A stretch of DNA of 22,175 nucleotides, taken from positions 1 to 22,175 of the forward strand of contig JALHDH010000087.1 of the NCBI GenBank assembly GCA_022839105.1, written 5' to 3'. Source of the DNA: a bacterium. GTDB taxonomy: Bacteria > Vulcanimicrobiota > Xenobia > Xenobiales > Xenobiaceae. The first letter of the stretch is position 1. The number at the start of each line of letters is the position of its first letter. Below the pieces are notes generated by a model. That model worked only from the letters and a program-made list of their open reading frames with translations, did not search any database and was not told the DNA's origin. Of this stretch, positions 1 through 7,263 are shown piece after piece. A program made the translations under genes and the position numbers.

Positions 1-1
1 G

Positions 2-943
2 GAATCCGGGCGGGAATACGAGATCCGGGCCCGGGTGGTCCTGAACTGCACGGGAGCCTTCTCCGACGAGGTGCGCCGGATGGACGATCCTCAGGCCGAG
101 GCGCTGATCGCCCCCAGCACCGGGGTGCACATCGTCCTGGACAAGTCCTTCCTGCCCGGCGAGACCGCCATCATGGTGCCCCGCACCACCGATGGCCGGG
201 TCCTCTTCGCGATTCCCTGGCACGACTGCGTGGTGGTGGGCACGACCGACAACCCGGTCGACCAGGCCGTCCTGGAGCCCATCCCGACCGCGGAAGAGGT
301 GGAATTCATCCTCGAAAACGCCCACGACTACCTCAAGCGACCGCCGACGGTTCACGATGTCCGCAGCGTCTTCTCGGGGATCCGCCCCCTGGTCAAGGCC
401 TCTGAGGACGGCAACACCGCAAAGCTCAGCCGGGACCACACGATTTCGATCAGTCGCAGCGGACTGGTCACCATGGCGGGGGGGAAGTGGACGACCTATC
501 GTCACATGGCCGAGGACCTGGTCAACCATGCCGAGACCCTGGCGGACCTCGAGCCCCGGCCCTGCGTCACCCGCAGCCTGAGCATCCACGGCTTCCACAA
601 GAACGCGGCCAAGTTCGGGGAGCTGGCGGCCTACGGGAGCGACGCTCCCGCCTTGTCGCATCTGTTCCGGGCTGAAGCGGGATGCGACGAGCTGGTTCAT
701 CCCCGGTTGTCGGTTCGCGTGGGCGAAGTCGTCTGGGCGGCCCGAACCGAGATGGCCCGGACTGTGGACGACTTCCTGGCCCGGCGGACACGGGCCCTGA
801 TCATGGATGCCCGGGCCGCCTCCGAGGCGGCTCCCGTCGTGGCCCGGGTCCTGGCCCGCGAACTGGGGCGTGACGAGACCTGGCAGCAGGAGCAGGTCCG
901 CGAGTTCCAGGCCCTGGCCGCCGCCTACCTGCCCCGGACCTGA
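2..943 (+). CDS. glpD: Aerobic glycerol-3-phosphate dehydrogenase, C-terminal part (5' end outside window)
   Basis: FAD-dependent oxidation of sn-glycerol-3-phosphate to dihydroxyacetone phosphate, passing electrons to the quinone pool at the inner face of the membrane. The frame is open from base 2, so about 313 C-terminal residues of a protein usually 500-560 aa long are visible; the internal GTG at 35 is not the true start. Diagnostic motifs are VVLNCTGAFSDEVR (FAD-binding core), GVHIVLDKSFLPGETAIMVP followed by a VVVGTTDNPVD segment, the FSGIRPLV loop and VTMAGGKWTTYRHMAED. The tail (HPRLSVRVGEVVWAARTEMARTVDDFLARRTR) matches the alpha-helical DAO_C cap of this family. The gene ends 37 bp before a convergent gene. 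Glycerol-catabolic partners such as glpK or glpF are not visible, so the upstream context is unknown. Confidence 0.95.
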   Translation, partial: ESGREYEIRARVVLNCTGAFSDEVRRMDDPQAEALIAPSTGVHIVLDKSFLPGETAIMVPRTTDGRVLFAIPWHDCVVVGTTDNPVDQAVLEPIPTAEEVEFILENAHDYLKRPPTVHDVRSVFSGIRPLVKASEDGNTAKLSRDHTISISRSGLVTMAGGKWTTYRHMAEDLVNHAETLADLEPRPCVTRSLSIHGFHKNAAKFGELAAYGSDAPALSHLFRAEAGCDELVHPRLSVRVGEVVWAARTEMARTVDDFLARRTRALIMDARAASEAAPVVARVLARELGRDETWQQEQVREFQALAAAYLPRT

Positions 944-980
944 CCGGGCCTGGCCTGGACAGGCGGGGGGCTGCCCGGGG

Positions 981-1415
981 TCAGTCGGTCAGGCGGGGGA
1001 GGTTCTCCATGAAGACGCTTCCGTTGGAGACGATGGGGATCCGCGGATCGAGCTTTCGGACCAGGTCGCAGAGCTGGTCGGCGATCTCGTAGAACAAGAC
1101 CCGGGAGAGCCTCAGGGCCTCCGGAGCCAGGGCCACTTCGGAGAGGGGCTCGTTCGGGTCGAAGAGGATGTGGTTGCGGTTCACGCCGGCTGCTTCTGGC
1201 AGGACCGTGGCCATCAGGAGCCACAGGTCGAAGAGGCGGTGGTCCCGGGTCTGCCCCTCCAGATGTCCGCCGGAGCCCAGCAGGCCCCAGGGTTCGGCGG
1301 AGCGGTTCTCGATCACGAAGTTGTCGAAGTATCCCCTTCCCTCGGGCTCGGGAGCCAGGAAGGCGCGGATCTTCTCGATCTCCTGGGGATTGAGGGATCT
1401 TGAGACGGTGGGCAT
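981..1415 (-). CDS. Hypothetical protein, 144 aa
   Basis: I do not recognise this family. The start at 1415 is chosen because a strong ribosome binding site (GGAGG, 5-nt spacer) lies directly upstream; the frame stays open for 17 further codons but without such a site. The protein is soluble-looking, without signal peptide or membrane segment. It holds a conserved-looking core (FDNFVIENRSAEPWGLLGSG, then HRLFDLWLLMATVLPEAAGVN) and ends SNGSVFMENLPRLTD. It contains a single Cys (in ADQLCDLV), so a zinc site is unlikely. It faces glpD convergently and is divergent from the nuclease-like gene at 1546, sharing a gap of about 130 bp. Confidence 0.75.
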   Translation of the reverse strand: MPTVSRSLNPQEIEKIRAFLAPEPEGRGYFDNFVIENRSAEPWGLLGSGGHLEGQTRDHRLFDLWLLMATVLPEAAGVNRNHILFDPNEPLSEVALAPEALRLSRVLFYEIADQLCDLVRKLDPRIPIVSNGSVFMENLPRLTD

Positions 1416-1545
1416 GCGGTCCTCCGGAGTTGTGGCGCGCTGGCTGGTGGCAGCCCATTCGCTCAAGGTTCCAGGGGGCCCTGCCCGCGGAGCGGAGCTT
1501 CAAGAAGGGCGGGATCCGGGGCTTCTCACGGCGAAACAGGGGTTC

Positions 1546-2070
1546 GTGTCCACGTCCTCCCGACCCCTGCAGAACACCCCTCAGGCCTTCGCCGCGCAGT
1601 TGCGGGACGGGCACTACAACGAACTGCGCGTGGCCCTGCATCTGATGCTGCGAGGCTGCCTGGTCCGCATCGGCTTCTCGGACGGGCGCTACGACATCGA
1701 GGCCCGCACGCCCCGGGGGCGGACCTGGCATGTGGAGGTGAAGTGGGACAAGCGGGCCGCCGAGTCGGGACGGCTCTACTTCGAGGTGGAGAATACCCGC
1801 CAGGGCAAGCCCTCAGGGATCATGGCCACCTCGGCGGATCTCTGGTGCCACGTCCTGGGCGAGGGGGACCAGGCCTTGATGGCTCAGGTGCCTCGACTGC
1901 GCGAGTTCCTGGAACGCGGAGGCTTCCGCTCGGTGCGCACCGGCGGGGCCGACTCCAACAGCCGGGGCCTGCTGGTCCCTCGCGAGAATCTGGACGTGCC
2001 CGGCTTCGGGTGGGTCCGGCTGCCCACCGTGCAGGACTACTTCGGCGAGGTCTTTCGACGAGGGAGTTGA
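1546..2070 (+). CDS. PD-(D/E)XK nuclease-like protein, 174 aa
   Basis: The protein looks like a small restriction-endonuclease-fold enzyme. With a GTG start at 1546, a helix NELRVALHLML (E26) precedes YDIEA (D50). A short loop then leads to the strand HVEVKWD (E64-V-K66), giving the D-X13-E-X-K spacing of the PD-(D/E)XK active site. Next come a YFEVEN strand and GKPSGIMATSADLW (90-100). A similar tail with SGI followed by T..AD is known to me from phage-type members of this fold. The frame is open far upstream, but the coding-like sequence begins near here, and 1546 leaves room for the divergent gene's promoter. The ribosome binding site is weak (CAGGGG). It ends 5 bp before the convergent beta-propeller gene. 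No methyltransferase or phage gene is adjacent, so a restriction role is not supported; repair or DNA processing is equally possible. Confidence 0.65.
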   Translation: MSTSSRPLQNTPQAFAAQLRDGHYNELRVALHLMLRGCLVRIGFSDGRYDIEARTPRGRTWHVEVKWDKRAAESGRLYFEVENTRQGKPSGIMATSADLWCHVLGEGDQALMAQVPRLREFLERGGFRSVRTGGADSNSRGLLVPRENLDVPGFGWVRLPTVQDYFGEVFRRGS

Positions 2071-2075
2071 GGGGG

Positions 2076-3359
2076 TCAGGCCCGGCGCACGGGCAACTTC
2101 ACGTCCCCGATCACGACCCAGTCCTCTCCCTCTGACGAGATGCTCCCCGCGGGGTCTGGACTGGAGGAGGAGCCTCGGCCCAGGTCGGCCTGGATCCCAC
2201 CCTCGCGCAGCGCCAGAACCTGCCGGCCCCCGGCGGCGTAGACCGTCCCATCGTTGGAGACGGCCAGGGCGTCTCCGCCTGCAAAGGGAAGAGGAATCTG
2301 CCACTTGGGTTGACCCTCGGGGGTCAGGGCGTGCAGCACCTTCTCGAAGGTTCCGACCAGGAGTGTGCCATCGGCCATGCGCTCGATCCGGCTCTCGACC
2401 ATGCCTTTCAGGTCGACCTCCCAGGCCTTGGTCCCGTCGGGTTCCAGGCAGTAGACCATGCCCTTCATTGTCCCGAAATAGACCCGGCCATCCTCTTCGA
2501 TCCGGGGCATCGCGCGGATCCCTCCGCGGGCCTGGAAGACCTGGTCGGCCTGACCCTCAGGAGAGACCCTGAAGAGCCCGCCTGAGTCGTTGCCGAGCCA
2601 AACCGAGCCATCCTGGGCCAGGGCCGGCCTGCCCTCCACTCTTCCCGGGATCAGGGCCTGGTGCAGCTTCTGTCCCTGGGGGCCGTAGGTGGCCAGGAGG
2701 GTCTCCTCGGCCAGATCCACGCGTACGCTGACCTTGCCGTCGGGATGAACCACCGGGGGGGAAGAGGCGTGCATGTCCAAGGGAGCCGACCAGCGGGTCT
2801 GGCCATCCGAACCCACGGCATGGAGCTTCCACCCCTCGTCCCGGACGCAGACGTAGGCCGTGTCGTCGGGGCCGAGCGTCGGCTGGATGGTCTGCATCTG
2901 CAGACCTTCACCCCAACGCCATCGGGGGCGGCCCTGCGGATCCAGGCCGACAAGTCCGCCGTTGCCGGGAGACCACACGCATCCGCCGTCCGAAGTGCTC
3001 TTCGGACGGGCATGGGTCCAGGCCTCGCGGGGGTGTCGCCAGGCGATCCGGCCATCCGGAGCGATGCTGGCCAGGCCTTGATCGTCCGAAACCAGAAGAT
3101 TTCCCCGTCCGGTCACTTCCGGCCAGCCCAGCCCGTCCGAACCCGTCTCGATGCGCCAGGCGATCAGGTCGTTCTCGCGGCGCGAGCCGAAGACCGTCTC
3201 GGCCAGTTTTCGCCCGGTCATCTCGGGAGGGACGGAGGACGGAGTCGAGCGTTCGGCCGCAGGGGGATCCGCGGGCGGTCGGGCCGGGGGCGCGGCCGGG
3301 CCCCTGGTTTCGGGGGCGGCGGTCGGGGTCATGGGGCGCAATGGGGAGATCATCTCCAT
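2076..3359 (-). CDS. PQQ-like beta-propeller repeat protein
   Basis: A 427-aa protein with about seven repeats of the type (L/V)xPDGxxxW: APDGRIAWRHP, DPQGRPRWRW, GSDGQTRWSA, GPQGQKLHQ, SPEGQADQV, EPDGTKAWEV, TPEGQPKWQI. Each is followed by a strand such as DGTVYAAGG or DGRVYFGT. This is the outer-strand signature of PQQ/quinoprotein-like seven-bladed propellers, although no cofactor-binding residues can be assigned. The first 45 residues are Pro/Ala-rich with no signal peptide or membrane helix, so it is predicted to be cytosolic, which is unusual for this fold. The start is uncertain: in-frame ATGs at 3359, 3353 and 3332 all lack a clear ribosome binding site. It lies 48 bp downstream of the HD-domain gene on the same strand, so the two are probably co-transcribed. 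A scaffold or protein-interaction role is inference only. Confidence 0.8.
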   Translation of the reverse strand: MEMISPLRPMTPTAAPETRGPAAPPARPPADPPAAERSTPSSVPPEMTGRKLAETVFGSRRENDLIAWRIETGSDGLGWPEVTGRGNLLVSDDQGLASIAPDGRIAWRHPREAWTHARPKSTSDGGCVWSPGNGGLVGLDPQGRPRWRWGEGLQMQTIQPTLGPDDTAYVCVRDEGWKLHAVGSDGQTRWSAPLDMHASSPPVVHPDGKVSVRVDLAEETLLATYGPQGQKLHQALIPGRVEGRPALAQDGSVWLGNDSGGLFRVSPEGQADQVFQARGGIRAMPRIEEDGRVYFGTMKGMVYCLEPDGTKAWEVDLKGMVESRIERMADGTLLVGTFEKVLHALTPEGQPKWQIPLPFAGGDALAVSNDGTVYAAGGRQVLALREGGIQADLGRGSSSSPDPAGSISSEGEDWVVIGDVKLPVRRA

Positions 3360-3407
3360 TGGATGATGCCATGCCGAGATCAGGTGGTCGAGGCTTTGGG
3401 AAAAGGT

Positions 3408-3971
3408 TCAAGAAATGTTCGGATCCCCGGGCGCGGGTCCGGGCGATTCCTCGAGAGGCTCGCGGGTGCCCAAGGCCAGGAGGCGCATCTCGGGACGGGT
3501 CAACTGAGCCAGGGCCGAGTCCAGGAATTCGGCCAGGTCCAGAGGCTGGCGAGCCTCGTACCAGGAGGCCTGCAGGGCCATGTCCAGCTTGTCGCAGGCC
3601 TGGACGAAGAGTCCTTCGGCTGAGGAGGGCTGGATCGATTCCCGGGCCAGGGCCAGCAGTTCCTGTCCGTGAGGCAGGGTGCCCAGCATGTCCTGCAGGG
3701 CCTCCCTCTCCAGGGCTCTCTTGCGATCCTTCGGGACCCGATCGCGGGGTGTGAGATCTCCGACGCGGACCTCGGCCAGGTCGTGCAGGATGGCCATGGC
3801 CAGGGCCCGGCCCCGGTCCAGTTCGGGCGGGCACAGGGCCAGGACCAGCCAGGCCACTCCCCAACTGTGCGCCGCCACCGATTCGGGCGCGTCCACCCCC
3901 GCCCGGATCCAACCGGCTCGGGGCAGGGCCTTCAGGGCCAATGCCTCCAGGAGCAGCTCGCGCAGTCTCAT
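3408..3971 (-). CDS. HD-domain phosphohydrolase, YfbR/HDDC2-like (5'-deoxynucleotidase family)
   Basis: A 187-aa all-helical HD protein. It shows PESVAAHSWGVAWL (H35), ILHDLAEV (H63, D64 and E67) and CDKLDMALQA (D127), which together form the metal-binding H...HD...D pattern. The order GWIRAGV-PESVAAHS-ILHDLAEVRVGDLTP-DKLDMALQA-WYEAR follows the YfbR/HDDC2 family, whose characterised members hydrolyse deoxyribonucleoside 5'-monophosphates with a divalent metal. Length is normal for the family. The ATG at 3971 fits the family N-terminus, although its ribosome binding site is weak (CGGAGAG, about 14 nt away). It is divergent from typA and probably heads a two-gene unit with the beta-propeller gene. 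Substrate specificity cannot be read from the sequence. Confidence 0.85.
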   Translation of the reverse strand: MRLRELLLEALALKALPRAGWIRAGVDAPESVAAHSWGVAWLVLALCPPELDRGRALAMAILHDLAEVRVGDLTPRDRVPKDRKRALEREALQDMLGTLPHGQELLALARESIQPSSAEGLFVQACDKLDMALQASWYEARQPLDLAEFLDSALAQLTRPEMRLLALGTREPLEESPGPAPGDPNIS

Positions 3972-4008
3972 GAGCCGGGATGCGCTCTCCGGGAACCTGG
4001 GTCCTGCC

Positions 4009-4037
4009 GGGAGCCTCCCTGGAGGCCGTCCCTTTTT
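4009..4037 (+). terminator. Rho-independent terminator-like hairpin with T5 tail, plus strand
   Basis: GGGA-GCCTC (4009-4017), loop CCTG, GAGGC (4022-4026), then CG and TCCC (4029-4032) form a 9-bp stem with a 2-nt bulge, followed by TTTTT at 4033-4037. The orientation is odd because no plus-strand gene lies upstream. The hairpin sits 38 bp ahead of the minus-strand HD gene's start and well ahead of typA. It may stop antisense transcription from entering typA, or form part of the HD gene's leader when read on the other strand. Confidence 0.5.
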
Positions 4038-4042
4038 GACCC

Positions 4043-4120
4043 GGCTGACCGGACAGGGCGGACGGCGAGAGCGAGCGGCCCGGGCCGGCCTGGCTGACCG
4101 GACACAGGGTGGAGGGCGAG
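4043..4120. repeat. Imperfect direct repeat upstream of typA
   Basis: GGCTGACCGGACA is repeated exactly at 4043-4055 and 4092-4104. Each copy continues into a similar G-rich segment (GGGCGGACGGCGAG versus CAGGGTGGAGGGCGAG), giving two imperfect copies of 27-29 bp at a 49-bp period. They lie in the divergent HD/typA control region, 60-140 bp upstream of the typA promoter. They could be paired protein-binding sites or a simple duplication. Confidence 0.5.
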
Positions 4121-4141
4121 GATTCAGGTGCCGGGAGGATC

Positions 4142-4170
4142 TGGACTCCAGGCGGAGGATCCCCTATAAT
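4142..4170 (+). promoter_or_regulatory. Sigma70-type promoter of typA
   Basis: TGGACT (4142-4147), a 17-nt spacer and a perfect TATAAT (4165-4170). The distance from the -10 box to the typA ATG is only 8 nt, so transcription should begin within about two bases of the start codon. The GGAGG at 4154-4158 lies within the promoter spacer and would not be in the mRNA. Confidence 0.7.
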
Positions 4171-4178
4171 AGCCCGTC

Positions 4179-6014
4179 ATGCAAAGAAAAGACCTGCGCA
4201 ATCTGGCCATCATCGCCCATATCGACCACGGCAAGACCACCTTGGTGGACGGCCTCTTGAGACAGGCCGGGGTCTTCCGGGCTGGTCAGGAGGTGGTCGA
4301 GAGGGTCATGGATTCCAATGACCTGGAGCGCGAGCGGGGCATCACCATCCTGGCCAAGAACACCTCGGTGCGCTTTGGAGAGACGACGCTCAACATCGTC
4401 GACACCCCGGGGCACGTCGACTTCTCCAGCGAGGTCGAGCGGATCCTGGGGATGGTGGATGGAGCCCTCCTCGTGGTGGATGCCTTCGAAGGCCCCATGG
4501 CCCAGACGCGGTTCGTGGTCAAGAAGGCCCTGCAGACCGGCCTGGTCCCCATCCTGGTCGTCAACAAGATCGATCGGCCCGATGCCCGGCCCCAGGCTGT
4601 GGTGGACGAGGTCCTCGAACTCTTCATCGACCTGGATGCCGAGGATCACCAGATCGAGTTTCCCGTGATCTTCGCCTCGGCGCGTCAACAGGTCGCTTCT
4701 CTCTCGCCGGACGGTCCCTTCGAGAGCCTTCAGCCGCTCTACGAGACGATCCTGGAGCATATCCCGTGCCCGGAGGGCGATCCCGAGGCCCCCCTGCAGT
4801 TGCTGGTCAGCAACCTGGATTACGACGAATACGTCGGGCGCCTGGCCATCGGACGGGTGGTGGCGGGCGAGGTCCGCCCCGGAAAGTCGGTCTGCTTCGG
4901 TTCTGAGGGTGGAGCCCTGCGCAAGGGGCGCATCGGTCAGGTCCTGGGGTACTTCGGTCTGGAGCGAAGGCCCGTGGAATCCGCGAGCGTCGGAGATCTG
5001 GTGGCCCTGACGGGTCTGTCCGAGGTCGGTCTGGGTGAGACCGTGACCGAGGTCGACAACCCCTGCCTTCTCCCGGGGTTGGAGGTCGAAGAGCCGACCC
5101 TGGCGATGACCTTTCTGGCCACCGACAGTCCCCTGTCCGGTCGGGACGGTCGCTACGTCACCTCCCGCCATCTGCGCGAGAGGCTCTTCCGCGAGGCTGA
5201 GCGCAACGTCGGCCTGCGCGTCCAGGAGACCGATTCGCCCGATGCCTTCGAGGTCTGCGGGCGTGGCGAGCTGCATCTGTCGATCCTGCTGGAGACCATG
5301 CGCCGTGAGGGCTATGAACTGTCCGTCTCGGCGCCCCGGGTCCTGACGCGGGTCGTGGATGGGGTCCTGCACGAGCCGATCGAGGATCTGACCCTGGACA
5401 TCCCGGAGGAATACCTGGGGGCGATCATGGAGCGGGTGGGCGAGCGCCGGGGTGAACTGGTGGCCATGACCGGTTCGGGGACCGGTCGGCTTCGCCTGGA
5501 ATTTTCGATTCCGGCTCGCGGGCTGGTGGGCTTCCGCTCGGAGTGCCTGACCCTGACTCGGGGCTATGGCGTCATGAATCACCTCTTCTCGGGTTACGGA
5601 CCTTTCCGAGGCGAGATCGCCCGCCGCAATCGGGGCTCCATGGTGGCGGGCGAATCCGGCCCGGCCACCACCTATGCCCTGACCAACCTGCAGGATCGCG
5701 GGGTCTTCTTCATCGAGCCGGGCGAGCAGGTCTATACCGGGATGGTTGTCGGTGAGCACTGCCGACCCAACGACCTGGACGTGAACGTCTGCAAGAAGAA
5801 GCATGTCACCAACATGCGCTCTTCGACCGCCGAGGAGACCGTCCGCCTGGACACCCCCCGGAGGATGACCCTGGAGCAGGCCCTGGAGTTCATCGGTGAC
5901 GACGAACTCGTGGAGGTCACGCCGTCCCATGTGCGCCTGCGCAAGGCGATCCTGGACCCCCACATGCGTCTGAAGGCCAAGAAGGATCGCCAGCGCCTGG
6001 AAGAAGCCGGCTAG
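4179..6014 (+). CDS. typA: Ribosome-associated translational GTPase TypA/BipA
   Basis: A 611-aa full-length TypA/BipA, an EF-G-like GTPase that binds the 70S ribosome and helps 50S assembly and stress or cold adaptation. G-domain motifs: AHIDHGKTT (13-21, the translational-GTPase P-loop form), RERGITI (51-57, switch I), DTPGH (75-79) and NKID (129-132). The beta-barrel domain II follows (LAIGRVVAGEVRPGK). The EF-G-like domains III/V include RGELHLSILLETMRREGYEL and the family-specific C-terminal domain LVGFRSECLTLTRGYGVMNHLFSGYGPFRGEI, ending in VCKKKHVTNMRSS and RLRKAILDPHMR. The start at 4179 matches the family N-terminus. There is no usable ribosome binding site, and the promoter geometry indicates a leaderless transcript. 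Confidence 0.98.
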   Translation: MQRKDLRNLAIIAHIDHGKTTLVDGLLRQAGVFRAGQEVVERVMDSNDLERERGITILAKNTSVRFGETTLNIVDTPGHVDFSSEVERILGMVDGALLVVDAFEGPMAQTRFVVKKALQTGLVPILVVNKIDRPDARPQAVVDEVLELFIDLDAEDHQIEFPVIFASARQQVASLSPDGPFESLQPLYETILEHIPCPEGDPEAPLQLLVSNLDYDEYVGRLAIGRVVAGEVRPGKSVCFGSEGGALRKGRIGQVLGYFGLERRPVESASVGDLVALTGLSEVGLGETVTEVDNPCLLPGLEVEEPTLAMTFLATDSPLSGRDGRYVTSRHLRERLFREAERNVGLRVQETDSPDAFEVCGRGELHLSILLETMRREGYELSVSAPRVLTRVVDGVLHEPIEDLTLDIPEEYLGAIMERVGERRGELVAMTGSGTGRLRLEFSIPARGLVGFRSECLTLTRGYGVMNHLFSGYGPFRGEIARRNRGSMVAGESGPATTYALTNLQDRGVFFIEPGEQVYTGMVVGEHCRPNDLDVNVCKKKHVTNMRSSTAEETVRLDTPRRMTLEQALEFIGDDELVEVTPSHVRLRKAILDPHMRLKAKKDRQRLEEAG

Positions 6015-6082
6015 AACACCGCCGGGGTCCCGTCCCGGTCGAGAGACCTGGAGCCTCGTCCCCTCAGGGAGTCGGGGTTTTC

Positions 6083-6111
6083 TTGTTCCCTCTGGCCCGA
6101 CGTGCTACCAT
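6083..6111 (+). promoter_or_regulatory. Predicted promoter of the Gln-rich protein gene
   Basis: TTGTTC (6083-6088), exactly 17 nt, then TACCAT (6106-6111) preceded by TG one base upstream (extended -10). Transcription would start near 6118 and give a 30-odd-nt leader before the ATG at 6151. It lies in the 124-bp gap after typA, implying independent expression. Confidence 0.5.
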
Positions 6112-6150
6112 CATGGTGACAACTCCTTTGCCTGAAGGATGGGAAAGCTT

Positions 6151-7134
6151 ATGTTCTGGGCAGCCATCGGCGTCGGGATGCTGATCAACACCGTCGGAGG
6201 GATGGTCGGGGGTGGTCCCAGCCGGGCCAGCATGCAACGGACTCACGAGCAGTCGATGCGTTCGTTGCGCGAGACCCTCAACGACACCTCGAAGCTCATC
6301 ACCTCCCGTCAGCAGCCCCAGGTCCAATCGCGTTTCAGCTTCGACTTCGAACCGCCGCCCTTCCCCCAGAAGAACTTCGAGAACCTTCAGCAGATGCAAC
6401 AGGGGCACGCCGCCCAGCGTCAGGCGCAGACCGATGCCATGAAGAATCAGGTCGCCCAGATGAAGGACAGGTTCTTCGCCGAGAACCACTACGAAACCGC
6501 CGAGGGACCCGACGGAAAGCAGCACGTCCAGACCGACCAGGAAGGTCGGCCCCAGGTGGCCAAGGGCCCTGAGACTCCCCAGCAGAAGCTGGTCCGCGAG
6601 GAGTTCGATGCCGGCCGGCGCCAGCAGCTCTCCGAGCGTCAGGATGTCCAGAAAGATGCCTTCCTGGGCAAGGAAAAGCAGGATGTGCAGAAGTTCCTGG
6701 CCCAGCACCAGGACAACCTGACCAACCCCCAGGTTCAAGCCGAGTTGACCCGCATGATGCTGGATACCCAGAAGAGGGCGTTTGGTCTTCAGCAACAGCA
6801 TGAGGACGAACGTTGGAAGGTGGACCTTCCCCCTTCCGAGGAGATGGCCCTCGCCATCGAGGCGGACCTGGCCGAGCTTCGTCAGATGGAGGGGGAGCAG
6901 GCCGCCCGGGAAGAACAGTCCCCGGACATGTTGGCCTTGATGCAGCACGAGCAGGACGTGGCCATCCTGCTGGGAGAGCAGAAGCAGGTGGCCCAGCGCC
7001 AGAGGCTGGAGGAGAACTTCCTGATGGATCCCCGCAAGGCCATGGCGTCAGCCAGCCCGCCAGTGGATTTAGGTGAGGTTCTTCCGTCCTACCTGAGCAA
7101 CTCTCTGTACAACATGGGAATCTATACCGTCTGA
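6151..7134 (+). CDS. Gln-rich, membrane-anchored coiled-coil hypothetical protein, 327 aa
   Basis: I do not recognise this protein. I prefer the ATG at 6151 because GAAGGA precedes it by 11 nt, whereas the ATG at 6139 overlaps that same purine tract and has no ribosome binding site. The N-terminus (MFWAAIGVGMLINTVGGMVG) is a hydrophobic, Gly-rich segment that could be a membrane anchor or uncleaved signal. The remaining roughly 300 residues are hydrophilic and predicted to be mostly helical. Gln makes up about 14% by my count and there is no Cys. Clusters include QQPQVQS, LQQMQQGHAAQRQAQ and EQKQVAQRQRLEENF. The C-terminus LPSYLSNSLYNMGIYTV is aromatic and hydroxyl-rich. It has its own predicted promoter and a hairpin after the stop. 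Its neighbours typA and htrA suggest no specific role. Confidence 0.75.
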   Translation: MFWAAIGVGMLINTVGGMVGGGPSRASMQRTHEQSMRSLRETLNDTSKLITSRQQPQVQSRFSFDFEPPPFPQKNFENLQQMQQGHAAQRQAQTDAMKNQVAQMKDRFFAENHYETAEGPDGKQHVQTDQEGRPQVAKGPETPQQKLVREEFDAGRRQQLSERQDVQKDAFLGKEKQDVQKFLAQHQDNLTNPQVQAELTRMMLDTQKRAFGLQQQHEDERWKVDLPPSEEMALAIEADLAELRQMEGEQAAREEQSPDMLALMQHEQDVAILLGEQKQVAQRQRLEENFLMDPRKAMASASPPVDLGEVLPSYLSNSLYNMGIYTV

Positions 7135-7156
7135 GGCGTCCTCGGCGGATTCTCGA

Positions 7157-7180
7157 GAAGCCTCCGGGTGCGGGGGCTTC
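7157..7180 (+). terminator. Hairpin terminator after the Gln-rich protein gene
   Basis: GAAGCCTCC pairs with GGGGGCTTC (9 bp including one G-T pair) around a GGGTGC loop, 22 nt after the stop codon. Only TTC follows, so it lacks a proper U-tract. Confidence 0.45.
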
Positions 7181-7263
7181 TTCGCGTCCCAGGGGGGCGC
7201 CGCGATGGCTTGAACGTGCCCCACCAGGGGCCGTGAACCTGAAGAACTGGGAGGTTCTGTGTG

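Noticed and set aside
4164..5963. 599-codon open frame antisense to typA
   Set aside because: It mirrors typA in a GC-rich background, lacks a start signal and has no recognisable domain; typA on the other strand is unambiguous.
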